Positions 22,701-30,605 of a stretch of DNA of 36,777 nt are shown here, in pieces; the stretch's first letter is position 1, and every line of letters begins with the position of its first letter. The notes below the pieces were generated by a model that was not told the origin of the DNA, did no database searches, and saw only the letters and a program-made list of their open reading frames with translations. The stretch comes from Planctomycetota bacterium (GTDB lineage Bacteria > Planctomycetota > UBA1135 > GCA-002686595): contig JANQEJ010000153.1 in the NCBI GenBank assembly GCA_028278425.1, positions 1 through 36,777 on the forward strand, given 5' to 3'. The translations under genes and the position numbers were made by a program.

Positions 22701-23000
22701 GGCGAGCGGCTCACCCGGCTTCAGCTTCTCGAGTCGATCGTGCAGCCCAACCGCCGCATCTCCGCCGGCTACGAGACCGAGACGTTCTTCTTGAACGACG
22801 GCGAGGTGATCGAGGGGCGCATCCTCGAGGAGAGCGACACGGCCGTCGCCGTCGTCGACTCGAACGGCGACGTCTTCGACATCGAGAAGGCCGACGTCGA
22901 GGAGCGCCGTCCCGGCCTCTCGGCGATGCCGAACGACCTCGGCAAAAGTCTTTCGCGCATCGAGATGCGCGATCTGATCGAATACCTGAGCTCGCTGTGA
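19743..23000 (+). CDS. PVC-type beta-propeller dehydrogenase with HEAT repeats and cytochrome c box
   Basis: In this 1085-aa protein, residues about 25-430 form the membrane-bound-dehydrogenase type beta-propeller ([105 protein letters not shown]). About 450-930 is a run of HEAT-like helical pairs. The C-terminus has a haem c site CLRCH (966-970) followed by [13 protein letters not shown]. The architecture is characteristic of Planctomycetota and Verrucomicrobiota and is thought to oxidise sugars or polymers in the periplasm, with electrons leaving through the haem. The N-terminus ([12 protein letters not shown]) is short for a signal peptide. The stop overlaps idi (GTGA). Confidence 0.88.
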   Translation: [1085 protein letters not shown]

Positions 23001-23512
23001 CCGAAGAGCAAGTCATCCTGGTCGACGAGAACGACCGCGAGCTCGGCACCGAGCCGAAGCTCGCCGCGCACGAGCGCGGGCTCCTGCACCGCGCGGTCTC
23101 CGTCTTCCTCTTCGACGGCCGCGGCAACACGCTTCTCCAGCGGCGCGCCGCCGGGAAGTACCACTCCGCCGGCCTCTGGGCCAACGCCTGCTGCAGCCAC
23201 CCGCGGCCGGGCGAGTCCGCCGCCGATGCCGCGCGGCGGCGCCTGCGCGAGGAGATGGGCGTCGACTGCGAGCTCCGCCCGATCCACACCTTCACCTACC
23301 GCGCCGACGTCGGCGGCGGCCTGGTCGAGCACGAGCTCGACCACGTGTTCGCCGGCCGCTTTGACGGCGAGCCCGCGCCGAACCCGGCGGAAGTCGCGGA
23401 TTGGCGCTGGCACGACGTCGCCGCGCTCGAGCGCGACGTCGAGGCGAACCCGGAGCGCTACGCGCGCTGGCTCGCCGCGGCGCTGCGCGGCCTGCCCGAG
23501 AGCGAGCGATGA
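22997..23512 (+). CDS. idi: Isopentenyl-diphosphate delta-isomerase, type I (Nudix)
   Basis: The 171-aa enzyme interconverts isopentenyl and dimethylallyl diphosphate in isoprenoid synthesis. The catalytic cysteine motif is ANACCSHP (62-69), the Nudix helix reads RRRLREEMG (80-88), and the second catalytic glutamate is in EHELDHVF (111-118, E113). The start is GTG at 22997, overlapping the preceding stop as GTGA. The C-terminal WLAAALRG is typical of the family. Length is close to E. coli Idi (182). The stop overlaps cutC (ATGA), so expression is coupled to neighbours with no obvious pathway link. Confidence 0.92.
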   Translation: MTEEQVILVDENDRELGTEPKLAAHERGLLHRAVSVFLFDGRGNTLLQRRAAGKYHSAGLWANACCSHPRPGESAADAARRRLREEMGVDCELRPIHTFTYRADVGGGLVEHELDHVFAGRFDGEPAPNPAEVADWRWHDVAALERDVEANPERYARWLAAALRGLPESER

Positions 23513-24264
23513 TCCGCCTCGAGGTCTGCGTCGACTCCGTGGCCGGCTGCGACGCCGCGAAGGAGGCGGGCGCGGACCGGGTGGAGCTCTGCGCGGGGTT
23601 GATCGAGGGCGGTACGACGCCGAGCGCCGGCGCGCTCGAAGCGGCCTGCGAGGTCGGGCTCCCCGTCGTCTGCCTGGTGCGGCCGCGCGGGGGCGACTTC
23701 CTCTACGACGCGTTCGAGCTCGACGCGATGCGCCGCGACGTGGAGCACGCGAAGCGCGCGGGAGCGTCCGGCGTCGCGCTCGGCTGCCTGCGCGCCGACG
23801 GAACCGTCGACGCGGAGCCCACGGCCGAGCTGATCGCGCGCGCGCGTCCGCTAGAAGTCTGCTTCCACCGGGCCTTCGACCTCGTCCGCGAACCGCTCGA
23901 AGCGCTCGAGGTGCTGGCGGAGCTCGGCGTCGACCGCGTGCTGACCTCGGGGCAGTCGCCGAACGTCGCGGCCGGACTCGAGCGCCTGGCGGCTCTCGTC
24001 GACGCGGCGGGCGACCGCCTCAGCATCATGCCGGGCGGCGGCGTGCGCGAGCACAACGTCCGCCGCGTGATCGACGCCACGGGCGTGCGCGAAGTCCACT
24101 TCACGGCGCGGACGGCTCGCGAGAGCCTCATGACCTTCCGCAACCGCCGGGTCCGGATGAGCTCGAGCGAGGCGCCGCGCGAGTACGAGCTCCAGGTCAC
24201 CGACCCCGACCGAGTTCGCAGGTTTGTGGCGGCGGCTCGGAATGCCGGCGCCGGGCCGGAGTAA
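23509..24264 (+). CDS. cutC: CutC family protein
   Basis: The 251-aa TIM-barrel protein has family signatures LEVCVDSVAGCDAAKEAGADRVELC (4-28), EGGTTPSAG, VLVRPRGGDFLYD-like VVCLVRPRGGDFLYD (about 53-67), FHRAFDLV (about 119-126), VDRVLTSGQ and IMPGGGVREHNV. CutC was linked to copper homeostasis in E. coli, though the enzymatic role is uncertain. The start overlaps the idi stop (ATGA). Confidence 0.92.
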   Translation: MIRLEVCVDSVAGCDAAKEAGADRVELCAGLIEGGTTPSAGALEAACEVGLPVVCLVRPRGGDFLYDAFELDAMRRDVEHAKRAGASGVALGCLRADGTVDAEPTAELIARARPLEVCFHRAFDLVREPLEALEVLAELGVDRVLTSGQSPNVAAGLERLAALVDAAGDRLSIMPGGGVREHNVRRVIDATGVREVHFTARTARESLMTFRNRRVRMSSSEAPREYELQVTDPDRVRRFVAAARNAGAGPE

Positions 24265-24272
24265 GGGGAGCC

Positions 24273-24662
24273 ATGGCCAAGACGCGAAACGTCGTGCTCG
24301 CCGTCGGATGCGGGGTCGTGATGCTGTTCCTGATCTGCGGCGGGTTGATCGGCGGCGGGATCTTCTTCATCGGCCGGTCGATCGCGGAGAGCCCGTTCCT
24401 GAGCGACACGGTCGACTACGCCAAGGACCATCCGGCCGTGATCGAAGAGCTCGGCGAGCCGATCCGCATGTCGTGGCAAAACATCCAGTTTCACGCGGAC
24501 TTCGGGCAGAACCGCACCCGCCTGGAGGTCACGCTCAAGGGCCCCGACGGGAGGGGCCGGCTGGAGGCGGAAGGCGGCCGCGAGAGCGAGCACGAGAAGT
24601 GGGAGTACGACTACCTTCGCTTCCGCGTGCGCGGCGGTGAAACCATCGGTCTGCTTCGTTGA
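24273..24662 (+). CDS. Small membrane-anchored Coa1/Tim21-like protein
   Basis: This 129-aa protein has one N-terminal membrane helix (about 8-34, VVLAVGCGVVMLFLICGGLIGGG) and then a domain with VIEELGEPIRMSW, LEVTLKGPDGRGRLEAEGG and WEYDYLRFRV. The pattern resembles the cytochrome-oxidase-assembly Coa1 domain found in many short bacterial proteins. A good AAGGGGAG ribosome site precedes the ATG at 24273. Its last codons (Leu-Leu-Arg-stop) lie inside the 30-bp palindrome 24651-24680. The assignment rests on pattern only. Confidence 0.6.
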   Translation: MAKTRNVVLAVGCGVVMLFLICGGLIGGGIFFIGRSIAESPFLSDTVDYAKDHPAVIEELGEPIRMSWQNIQFHADFGQNRTRLEVTLKGPDGRGRLEAEGGRESEHEKWEYDYLRFRVRGGETIGLLR

Positions 24663-24680
24663 CGTACGTCAACGAAGCAG
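24651..24680. repeat. Perfect 30-bp palindrome at a tail-to-tail gene junction
   Basis: CTGCTTCGTTGACGT is followed directly by its exact reverse complement. The left arm encodes Leu-Leu-Arg-stop of the Coa1-like gene; the right arm, on the other strand, encodes Leu-Leu-Arg-stop of the zinc-ribbon gene. No T-tract follows in either direction, so an ordinary intrinsic terminator is not shown. A cruciform, a factor-binding site or a shared transcript-end hairpin are possible. Confidence 0.9.
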
Positions 24681-25541
24681 CCAGAGAACGCCCGCGACCA
24701 CCTCGAGCACGCTCAGGACGACCTCCCAGGGCGAGTCCGTCCGGCGCGCGTTGCGCGTGATCGGAATCGGGGGCGGCGACTTCTTCCCTCTGTCGATGGG
24801 ATAGGGATTCAGTCCTCCGCCCCTTGCGTCCCCCGAGCCCGCCCGCGTGCGCACGAACTCGACGATGCTCTCGAGCTCGAGGTGGTCGAGCCAGACGCCG
24901 TGCTCGCGGCAGAAGTCGAGGATGACGCCGGACGACTCCCGCCCGTGGCGGAACTGGCGGCGGTTCATCATCTCGCCGCAGGTCAGGCAGGGGATGTAGC
25001 GCACGGGCTGGTTCGCGACCGCGACGGACTCCTGCTCGGCCTTCTTACTGACGACGGCGAACGACTCGAGCCGGCGCTCGGCGTCGCGGCACACCGCCTC
25101 GAAGACGTGCGCATCGAGCCACAGCCCGCCGCAGGCCGAGCACTCGACCACGTCGAGGATCCCGAGCGAGCGGATCTGGAGCTCGCCCTTGCACCGCGGA
25201 CAGCTCTTGTCCTCGGGCAGCGGCGTCAACGCCTGCGGCGCGATCGCCACGCCGCACTCACTGCAGTGATTCGCGTCGTCCTCGATGCGCTTGAAGCACT
25301 TCGGGCAGAGCGTGCTCTCCTTGCGGTCCTTCTCGGTCAGCTTCGCGCCGCACCAGGCGCAGTGCTCGTCCTCGGACTTCACAGCGCCGCCGCAGTGCGA
25401 GCAGTGGAGCGCGCGCACCTGCAGGCTCTTCTGTGCGCCGACGGTGATCACCTCGTCGCACATGCAACGCACGCGATTGCCGCGCGGCACGTGGGTGACG
25501 TCGAACTGGCGGTCGCAGGCGGGGCAGGCGAGCAGGATCAC
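24669..25541 (-). CDS. Zinc-ribbon (TFIIB-type) protein with C-terminal membrane segment
   Basis: The 290-aa protein has a series of CxxC knuckles: CPACDRQF...CMC (6-28), CSHCGG...CAWCG (47-64), CPKC...CSEC (79-97), CPRC...CSACGGLWLD (113-142, the zf-TFIIB pattern) and CLTCGEMMNRRQF...GVWLDHLELE. The C-terminus (VVLSVLEVVAGVLWLLR) is hydrophobic and could anchor it. Multi-ribbon proteins of this type are common and uncharacterised. The start is GTG at 25541, overlapping the pseudouridine synthase stop (GTGA). Last gene of the manA operon. Confidence 0.8.
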   Translation of the reverse strand: MILLACPACDRQFDVTHVPRGNRVRCMCDEVITVGAQKSLQVRALHCSHCGGAVKSEDEHCAWCGAKLTEKDRKESTLCPKCFKRIEDDANHCSECGVAIAPQALTPLPEDKSCPRCKGELQIRSLGILDVVECSACGGLWLDAHVFEAVCRDAERRLESFAVVSKKAEQESVAVANQPVRYIPCLTCGEMMNRRQFRHGRESSGVILDFCREHGVWLDHLELESIVEFVRTRAGSGDARGGGLNPYPIDRGKKSPPPIPITRNARRTDSPWEVVLSVLEVVAGVLWLLR

Positions 25542-26323
25542 TTTCGCGGCTTCTTCCGGGGCTTCTTCGCCGGTCGACGCCGCTCATTCACCTCTCCGCG
25601 GGCGATGGCGCGCAGCTCTTCGACCTCCGCGCTCCGGAGCGGGCGCCAGTGCCCGGTCTTGAGGCCGCGGTCGTTCAGGTTGCCGATCAGCACGCGCGCG
25701 AGCGAGATCACGTTGTGGCCGACGCGCGAGAACACGCGGCGGATCTGGCGGTTCTTGCCCTCCTTCAGGACGACGAGCAGGGTCGACTGGCGGTCGTTCC
25801 GGCCCTTGACGGAGACGCGCTCGAAGTTGGCCTTGCCCTCGGACAGCCGCACCCCGCGGCGCACCTTCTGCACCGCTTCGTCGCTGATCCGGCCCTTGAC
25901 GACGACCTTGTACATCTTCGTCACGCCGAAGCGCGGATGGCTGACCAGGTTCGCGAGCTCGCCGTCGTTGGTCAGCAGGACGAGCCCGGACGAGTCCTCG
26001 TCGAGGCGCCCGACGGTGTAGATGCGCCCGCGCTTCTTGTCGTCGATGAAGTCGATCGCCCGACGGCGTCCCTCGCGCGGGTCGTTGGTGCAGACGACGC
26101 CCGTCGGCTTGTTCAGGAGGTAGTAGCGGTGCCGCTCGCCCTCCGGCTTCAAGACGACGCCGTCGACCTCCACGCGGTGGACCTCCGGATCGATCTTCGT
26201 GCCGAGGGCCGTCACGATCTCGCCGTCGATCATCACCTCGCCCTCGGCGATGAGCTCGTCGCACTTCCGTCGCGAAGCGATGCCGTTGTCGGCCAGGTAC
26301 TTGTTCAAGCGGACGAGCGGCAC
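25538..26323 (-). CDS. RsuA/RluB-family pseudouridine synthase
   Basis: In this 261-aa protein the N-terminal S4 RNA-binding domain reads VRLNKYLADNGIASRRKCDELIAEGEVMIDG (4-34). The catalytic domain contains YYLLNKPTGVVCT and the active-site aspartate in GRLDEDSSGLVLLTNDGELAN, then KMYKVVVKG and GKNRQIRRVFSRVGHNVISLARVLIG. It converts a uridine of ribosomal RNA to pseudouridine; RluB-like is more likely than RsuA, but the target base is not certain. The GTG start at 26323 lies 2 nt after the manA stop. The tail is very basic (KKPRKKPRK). Confidence 0.88.
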   Translation of the reverse strand: MPLVRLNKYLADNGIASRRKCDELIAEGEVMIDGEIVTALGTKIDPEVHRVEVDGVVLKPEGERHRYYLLNKPTGVVCTNDPREGRRRAIDFIDDKKRGRIYTVGRLDEDSSGLVLLTNDGELANLVSHPRFGVTKMYKVVVKGRISDEAVQKVRRGVRLSEGKANFERVSVKGRNDRQSTLLVVLKEGKNRQIRRVFSRVGHNVISLARVLIGNLNDRGLKTGHWRPLRSAEVEELRAIARGEVNERRRPAKKPRKKPRK

Positions 26324-26325
26324 GA

Positions 26326-27315
26326 TCAGGCCTCGTGCATCAACTGGACGAGCGCCAGCTCGTCGCCCTCCGGCTCGACGTAGTGACGTCCGGCCGCCGC
26401 CGGAACCAGCCAGACGTCGCCGGGGCCGAGCCGGTGCTCGCCCTCGACGTCCTGCACGGTGAGCCGGCCGCTCCCGCCGACGACGGCGTAGACGTGGAAC
26501 TGGCCGCGCGTCGAGAACCGGGTGCGCCCTTCGACGCGAAGCGCGTTCATCGCGAAGAGGCTGGAGCGGGCCAGCGCCGCCCGGCGCGCGGTGCCGTCTC
26601 CGTGCGGCTCCCACAGCGGGTCGACCGGCGGCCGCGGGGGAAGGTCGAAGCGCACGCACTCGAGCGCCTGCCCGACGTGCGTTCCGCGCCCGACGCGGCC
26701 CCAGTCCCAGACGCGGAAGGTGGTGTCCGAGTTCTGTTGCACTTCGAAGAGCGCCACGCCGGCGCCGATCGCGTGCATGGTTCCGCCGGGGATGAGCATG
26801 CACTGCCCCGCGCTCACCTCCCAGCGGTGCATCGTCTCGACGACGCCCGGGCCGTCGGCGACCGCCGCGAGCCCCTCGGGCGTGACGCCGGGCTTGAGGC
26901 CGGCGTAGACCAGGCCGCCGGGCGCGACGTCGAGGAAGTACCACGCCTCCGTCTTGCCTTCCGCGCCCCCACCGATCCGCGCCGCGGCCTCGTCGTTCGG
27001 GTGCGCCTGCACGCTCAGGTTGTCGTTGGCGTCGAGGTACTTGAGCAGGAGCGGAAACCGCCCGCCCGGCGCTGGCGGAGCGCTTCCGAGCAGATCCTCG
27101 CCGTGCCGCTCGACGAGCTCGCGCAGCGTGCGTCCGGCGTGCGGCCCCTCGGCGACCCGAGAGTTGACGTCGTCGCGGTCGGAGAGCTCCCACGTCTCGC
27201 CCACGGCGACACCTTCCGGCAGAGCGATACCGGGAGACCGCTCCAGGGCGCGACCGCCCCAGACCTTCTCCTTGAACTCGCGCTCGAAGCGCAACGGCAC
27301 GCGCAGGCGGTCCAT
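26326..27315 (-). CDS. manA: Class I mannose-6-phosphate isomerase
   Basis: The 329-aa enzyme interconverts mannose-6-phosphate and fructose-6-phosphate. Visible motifs are KEKVWGGRALE near the N-terminus, the zinc-binding LSVQAHPNDEAA, the ligand-bearing GKTEAWYFLDV, IPGGTMHAIGAGVALFEVQQNSDTTFRVWDWGR, and the C-terminal cupin part LGPGDVWLVPA. The ATG at 27315 is preferred over a TTG 12 nt upstream. It heads the manA-pseudouridine synthase-zinc-ribbon operon. The product feeds GDP-mannose and surface glycan synthesis. Confidence 0.9.
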   Translation of the reverse strand: MDRLRVPLRFEREFKEKVWGGRALERSPGIALPEGVAVGETWELSDRDDVNSRVAEGPHAGRTLRELVERHGEDLLGSAPPAPGGRFPLLLKYLDANDNLSVQAHPNDEAAARIGGGAEGKTEAWYFLDVAPGGLVYAGLKPGVTPEGLAAVADGPGVVETMHRWEVSAGQCMLIPGGTMHAIGAGVALFEVQQNSDTTFRVWDWGRVGRGTHVGQALECVRFDLPPRPPVDPLWEPHGDGTARRAALARSSLFAMNALRVEGRTRFSTRGQFHVYAVVGGSGRLTVQDVEGEHRLGPGDVWLVPAAAGRHYVEPEGDELALVQLMHEA

Positions 27316-27451
27316 GCGGCGGGACAATCTACGGGATTCGGGCGCTCAAGCCGCCGCCGGATTGCGCCGATGAGGGTGACGAGGCCCGGTACCCCTACTT
27401 GCCGGTCCCTGCCCCCACCCCTTCGGATCGAAATCCCGGAGCTTCGTACCC

Positions 27452-27985
27452 ATGAAGCAGCCCTCTCTGCTTCGCCTCGGTCTCTCGTCGATGGAGATGC
27501 TCGCCGCGTTGAGCATCCTGGCGATCATCGCGACCCTCGCGGCCCCGGCGGCCATCCGCCACTTCGAGCGAGCCAAGATCGACTCGGTCGTCGAGGACTT
27601 CAAGGCGATCGAGGCCGCGGTCGCCGGCTACTACGCCGACGTCGGAAGCCTGACGCCGCTCAACGACATCGCCGGTTTCGCGAGCGGCACGGGCGACGCC
27701 GCGAAGAAGCACTTCGTCGACGGCGACGGCAAGGCCGGGTGGAACGGGCCCTATCTCGAAGAGATCAAGCCCCACAGCAAGTTCGGCGGCACCTACGACG
27801 TCGACGTCTTCTCCGCGAAGTCCGCGTCGATCGACCTCGGCGTCCGGAGCGACCTGGGCAAGAGCTACGAGCTCGTGCTCGCCGCGGTCAACGAGGCCTT
27901 CGACGGGGACAACGACACCTCGCGCGGTCTCGTGTGGGGGGACAGCAACGGGATCCACTACGGCTTCAACTACAAGAAGCGGTAG
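27452..27985 (+). CDS. Type II secretion/type IV pilus pseudopilin-like protein
   Basis: This 177-aa protein has a prepilin-type leader MKQPSLLRLG, cleaved before LSSMEMLAALSILAIIATLAAPAA; the glutamate at +5 of the mature chain is conserved, though the usual FTLIEL reads LSSMEM. The globular part has a GspG-like stretch (FKAIEAAVAGYYADVG, GWNGPYLEEIKPHSKFGGTYD). It is likely a major or minor pseudopilin of a secretion or pilus machine, but no other machine gene is adjacent. The 124-nt upstream gap (27328-27451) should hold its promoter and that of manA; I see no clear boxes. Confidence 0.78.
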   Translation: MKQPSLLRLGLSSMEMLAALSILAIIATLAAPAAIRHFERAKIDSVVEDFKAIEAAVAGYYADVGSLTPLNDIAGFASGTGDAAKKHFVDGDGKAGWNGPYLEEIKPHSKFGGTYDVDVFSAKSASIDLGVRSDLGKSYELVLAAVNEAFDGDNDTSRGLVWGDSNGIHYGFNYKKR

Positions 27986-27997
27986 CCCGGCGCCGGA

Positions 27998-29458
27998 TCA
28001 CTCCTCCTCCTCTTCCTCGTCGCCCGCGTACACGCGCCGCGGCAGCTCCTTGTCCAGGCGCTCGACGTGCGCGCGCAGCTCGGCCGCGAGCTCTTCCTCG
28101 CTCAGCTTCACGAGCTTGTGGACCGGGTCCTTCAGCCCGCCCTGCTTGGTCGTCTCCTGCAGGATGGTGAAATAGGCCTTGCGGTAGGCGCCGTCGTTCG
28201 CTTCGAGGAAGAAGTGGCTGAGCAGCACCGCGTGCTGGTAGGCGTACGGATACTCGCCGAAGGTTTCGGAGTCGCAGTGGAGGAACTCCTCGAGCGGCAT
28301 CAGCTCGTCCAGGAGGTACGCGTCCACGCCGATCCCGAGGTCGTCGTCCAGGAGCGCCCCGATCCGGAAGCTCCGCTTCCCGTCCTCCTCGCCGCCGAGC
28401 ACCTCGAAGGTCTCCATGTAGGTCGCGAAGCCCTCGTCGATCCAGCCGATCGGGTACTTCGCCTGCATCCCGCGCCAGGCGGCCTTCATCCGCAGGTCGC
28501 AGAGCTGGTGCGTGCCCTCGTGGTAGAAGGTCTCGAAGAGCAGCGTCAGGTCGCCCTGGTAGAACTCCGGGCTGTCGTAGAAGTAGCCGATCTTCGTGTC
28601 CCCCGCGTAGAAGCCGAGGACCTCTGTCGAGGTCGGCGCGTCGAGTCCGGAGGAACGCAGGATCGCCTCGTAGGTCTGCGGCGAGTCGAAGAAGTAGATG
28701 ACGAGCGGGTCGCGCAGCTTGCGCGTGGCGACCTTCCCATCCTTCATCACGACCTCCCAGTGCGCGTGCAGGTCCTCGCAGGCCTGCGCGAACCGGAACA
28801 CCGTCGCGTGCGGCGCGTTGGTGATGAAGAGGTAGTGCCGCGTCTCTAGCCCCCAGGCGTCGGTCCAGAACTCGAGGTAGTCCGCGAGGTCGCGCCGCCC
28901 GAGGAAGTCGCCGCCCAGCCGCTTCAGCGCCTTGCGCGCCGCCGCCTTGTCCCTCTTCGGCACGGCGCCGTAGTTGTAGATCAGGTCGAAGTCGCGCTTC
29001 TTCAGCGCCGTCGCCGCCGCCCCGTTGTCCGGGTCGTTCCCGAGCGCGTCCAGGTAGATCTCCTCGGCCAGCTCGCCCCAGCCCGCTCCGTCCGCCTCCT
29101 TGGCCATGCCGACCAGGGACTTCGAGAGCGGCTCGCGAACCTCGCGGTAGCGCTTCTTGTAATCGCGACCGCTCTTCTTCAAGGCGTCCTTGTAGTCGCG
29201 CTGGTACCGCTCGGCGTCGATCTGCTCGAGCTCGACCGTGATCTCGTTGATCGCGTGGTCGGGGATCACGCGCAGCGTGTCGCGCGCGAGGAGCCCCGCC
29301 TCGCGGAAGAGCCGGTTGTCGAGCGCCCACCGCGCGAGCTCCGCGCGCTGCTCGGCGCCGGACACGCGCAGCGCCTGCCAGCGATCGCGCAGCTCGGCTT
29401 CGGTGGCGGCGGCGGGGTCCTGAGCGAGAACGAGCGTCAGCAGCGAAAGCAGCAGCAT
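27998..29458 (-). CDS. Exported DUF1570-like zinc metallopeptidase
   Basis: The 486-aa protein has a short signal peptide (MLLLSLLTLVLAQDP), a helical N-terminal half, and a gluzincin-type active site FYHEGTHQL (HExxH near 312-316) followed by GWIDEGFATYMETFE (third ligand Glu, near 340). The pattern matches DUF1570/peptidase-MA-like proteins frequent in Planctomycetota. The C-terminus ends in six or more glutamates. It lies convergent to the pseudopilin (12-nt gap) and divergent from the alcohol dehydrogenase (41-nt gap). Substrate unknown; a periplasmic location is likely. Confidence 0.78.
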   Translation of the reverse strand: MLLLSLLTLVLAQDPAAATEAELRDRWQALRVSGAEQRAELARWALDNRLFREAGLLARDTLRVIPDHAINEITVELEQIDAERYQRDYKDALKKSGRDYKKRYREVREPLSKSLVGMAKEADGAGWGELAEEIYLDALGNDPDNGAAATALKKRDFDLIYNYGAVPKRDKAAARKALKRLGGDFLGRRDLADYLEFWTDAWGLETRHYLFITNAPHATVFRFAQACEDLHAHWEVVMKDGKVATRKLRDPLVIYFFDSPQTYEAILRSSGLDAPTSTEVLGFYAGDTKIGYFYDSPEFYQGDLTLLFETFYHEGTHQLCDLRMKAAWRGMQAKYPIGWIDEGFATYMETFEVLGGEEDGKRSFRIGALLDDDLGIGVDAYLLDELMPLEEFLHCDSETFGEYPYAYQHAVLLSHFFLEANDGAYRKAYFTILQETTKQGGLKDPVHKLVKLSEEELAAELRAHVERLDKELPRRVYAGDEEEEEE

Positions 29459-29499
29459 GGCCCGCGAATCCTATCGGTTTCGCAGTAGCCTGTGTGGCG

Positions 29500-30483
29500 A
29501 TGCGCGCCGTGTTGTTCGATGGCGTCGGCTCGCCGCTGCGTATCGCGGAAATCCCCATACCCGAACCGGGTCCGGGCGAGGTGCGGGTCGCGGTCGCCGC
29601 CTGCGGGATCTGCCGCACGGACCTGCACGTCCTCGACGGCGACCTGGACAAGCCGAAGCGGCCGGTCGTGCTCGGCCACCAGGTGGTCGGCACGATCGAC
29701 GCCGTCGGCGAAGGCGTCTCCGAGGAGCGCCTGGGCGAGCGCGTCGGCGTCCCCTGGCTCGGCTCGACCTGCGGCTCGTGCGCGCGCTGCACCGCCGGCC
29801 GCGAGAACCTGTGCGACGAGGCGCAATTCACGGGCTACGACCGCGACGGCGGTCTGGCCGACGCGTGCGTGGCCGACGCGTCGTTCGTCTTTCCCATCGC
29901 GCCCGGCGTCGACGACGTGCACGCCGCGCCCTGGCTCTGCGCGGGGTTGATCGGCTACCGGGCGCTGCGCCTGCTCGGCGATGCCCATCGGGTCGGCCTC
30001 TTCGGCTTCGGCGCCGCCGCCCACCTCGGCGCGCAGGTGCTCCGCCACCAGGGCCGCGAGGTGTTCGCGTTCACGCGGCCCGGCGACGAGAAAGGCCAGG
30101 CCTTCGCGCGCGAGCTCGGCGCCGTCTGGGCCGGCGGATCCGACGAACCGCCGCCCGTCGAGCTCGACGGCGCCGTGATCTTCGCGCCGGTCGGCGCGCT
30201 CGTCCCGATCGCGCTGCGAGCCGTCGGCCCGGGCGGCCGCGTCGTCTGCGCGGGCATCCACATGAGCGAGATCCCCGCCTTTCCCTACGAGATCCTCTGG
30301 CGCGAGCGGTCGGTCCTGTCCGTCGCCAACCTCACCCGCGACGACGCGCGCGAGTTCCTCGCGCTGGCGCCGACGATTCCTGTGCGGGCGAGGGCGCACG
30401 TCTATCCGCTCGAGCGGGCGGCTGAGGCGCTCGACGACCTGCGGGCGGGCCGCTTCGAGGGCGCGGCGGTGATCGAGCCATGA
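29500..30483 (+). CDS. Zinc-dependent alcohol dehydrogenase family protein
   Basis: The 327-aa medium-chain dehydrogenase has the catalytic zinc site CGICRTDLH (34-42) and GHQVVG (59-64). The structural zinc cysteines are in CGSCARCTAGRENLC, and the cofactor-binding region is VGLFGFGAAAHLGAQVL, a variant of GxGxxG. It should oxidise alcohols or reduce aldehydes with NAD(P). The ATG at 29500 gives the usual MRAVLF start; GTG 29494 is the alternative. The stop overlaps an ATG of the following frame, but the next gene probably starts further in. Confidence 0.88.
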   Translation: MRAVLFDGVGSPLRIAEIPIPEPGPGEVRVAVAACGICRTDLHVLDGDLDKPKRPVVLGHQVVGTIDAVGEGVSEERLGERVGVPWLGSTCGSCARCTAGRENLCDEAQFTGYDRDGGLADACVADASFVFPIAPGVDDVHAAPWLCAGLIGYRALRLLGDAHRVGLFGFGAAAHLGAQVLRHQGREVFAFTRPGDEKGQAFARELGAVWAGGSDEPPPVELDGAVIFAPVGALVPIALRAVGPGGRVVCAGIHMSEIPAFPYEILWRERSVLSVANLTRDDAREFLALAPTIPVRARAHVYPLERAAEALDDLRAGRFEGAAVIEP

Positions 30484-30605
30484 ATCCAAACTCTGGAGCA
30501 ATGTCGGAATCCGTTGCGCGGTCCTCGAACGCAGTCATTCCTGCCCTGCATGTTCGTCTACGCAACGGGCGCCGCCTAGTATGTCAGGTGCTTACCCCGA
30601 GCAGG

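Noticed and set aside
27316..27327. TTG start for manA
   Set aside because: The in-frame ATG at 27315 gives the expected N-terminus before KEKVWGG.
30480..30605. ATG at 30480 overlapping the dehydrogenase stop as start of the receptor-pentapeptide gene
   Set aside because: The 42 extra residues would bury the clear signal peptide that starts at 30606/30609.
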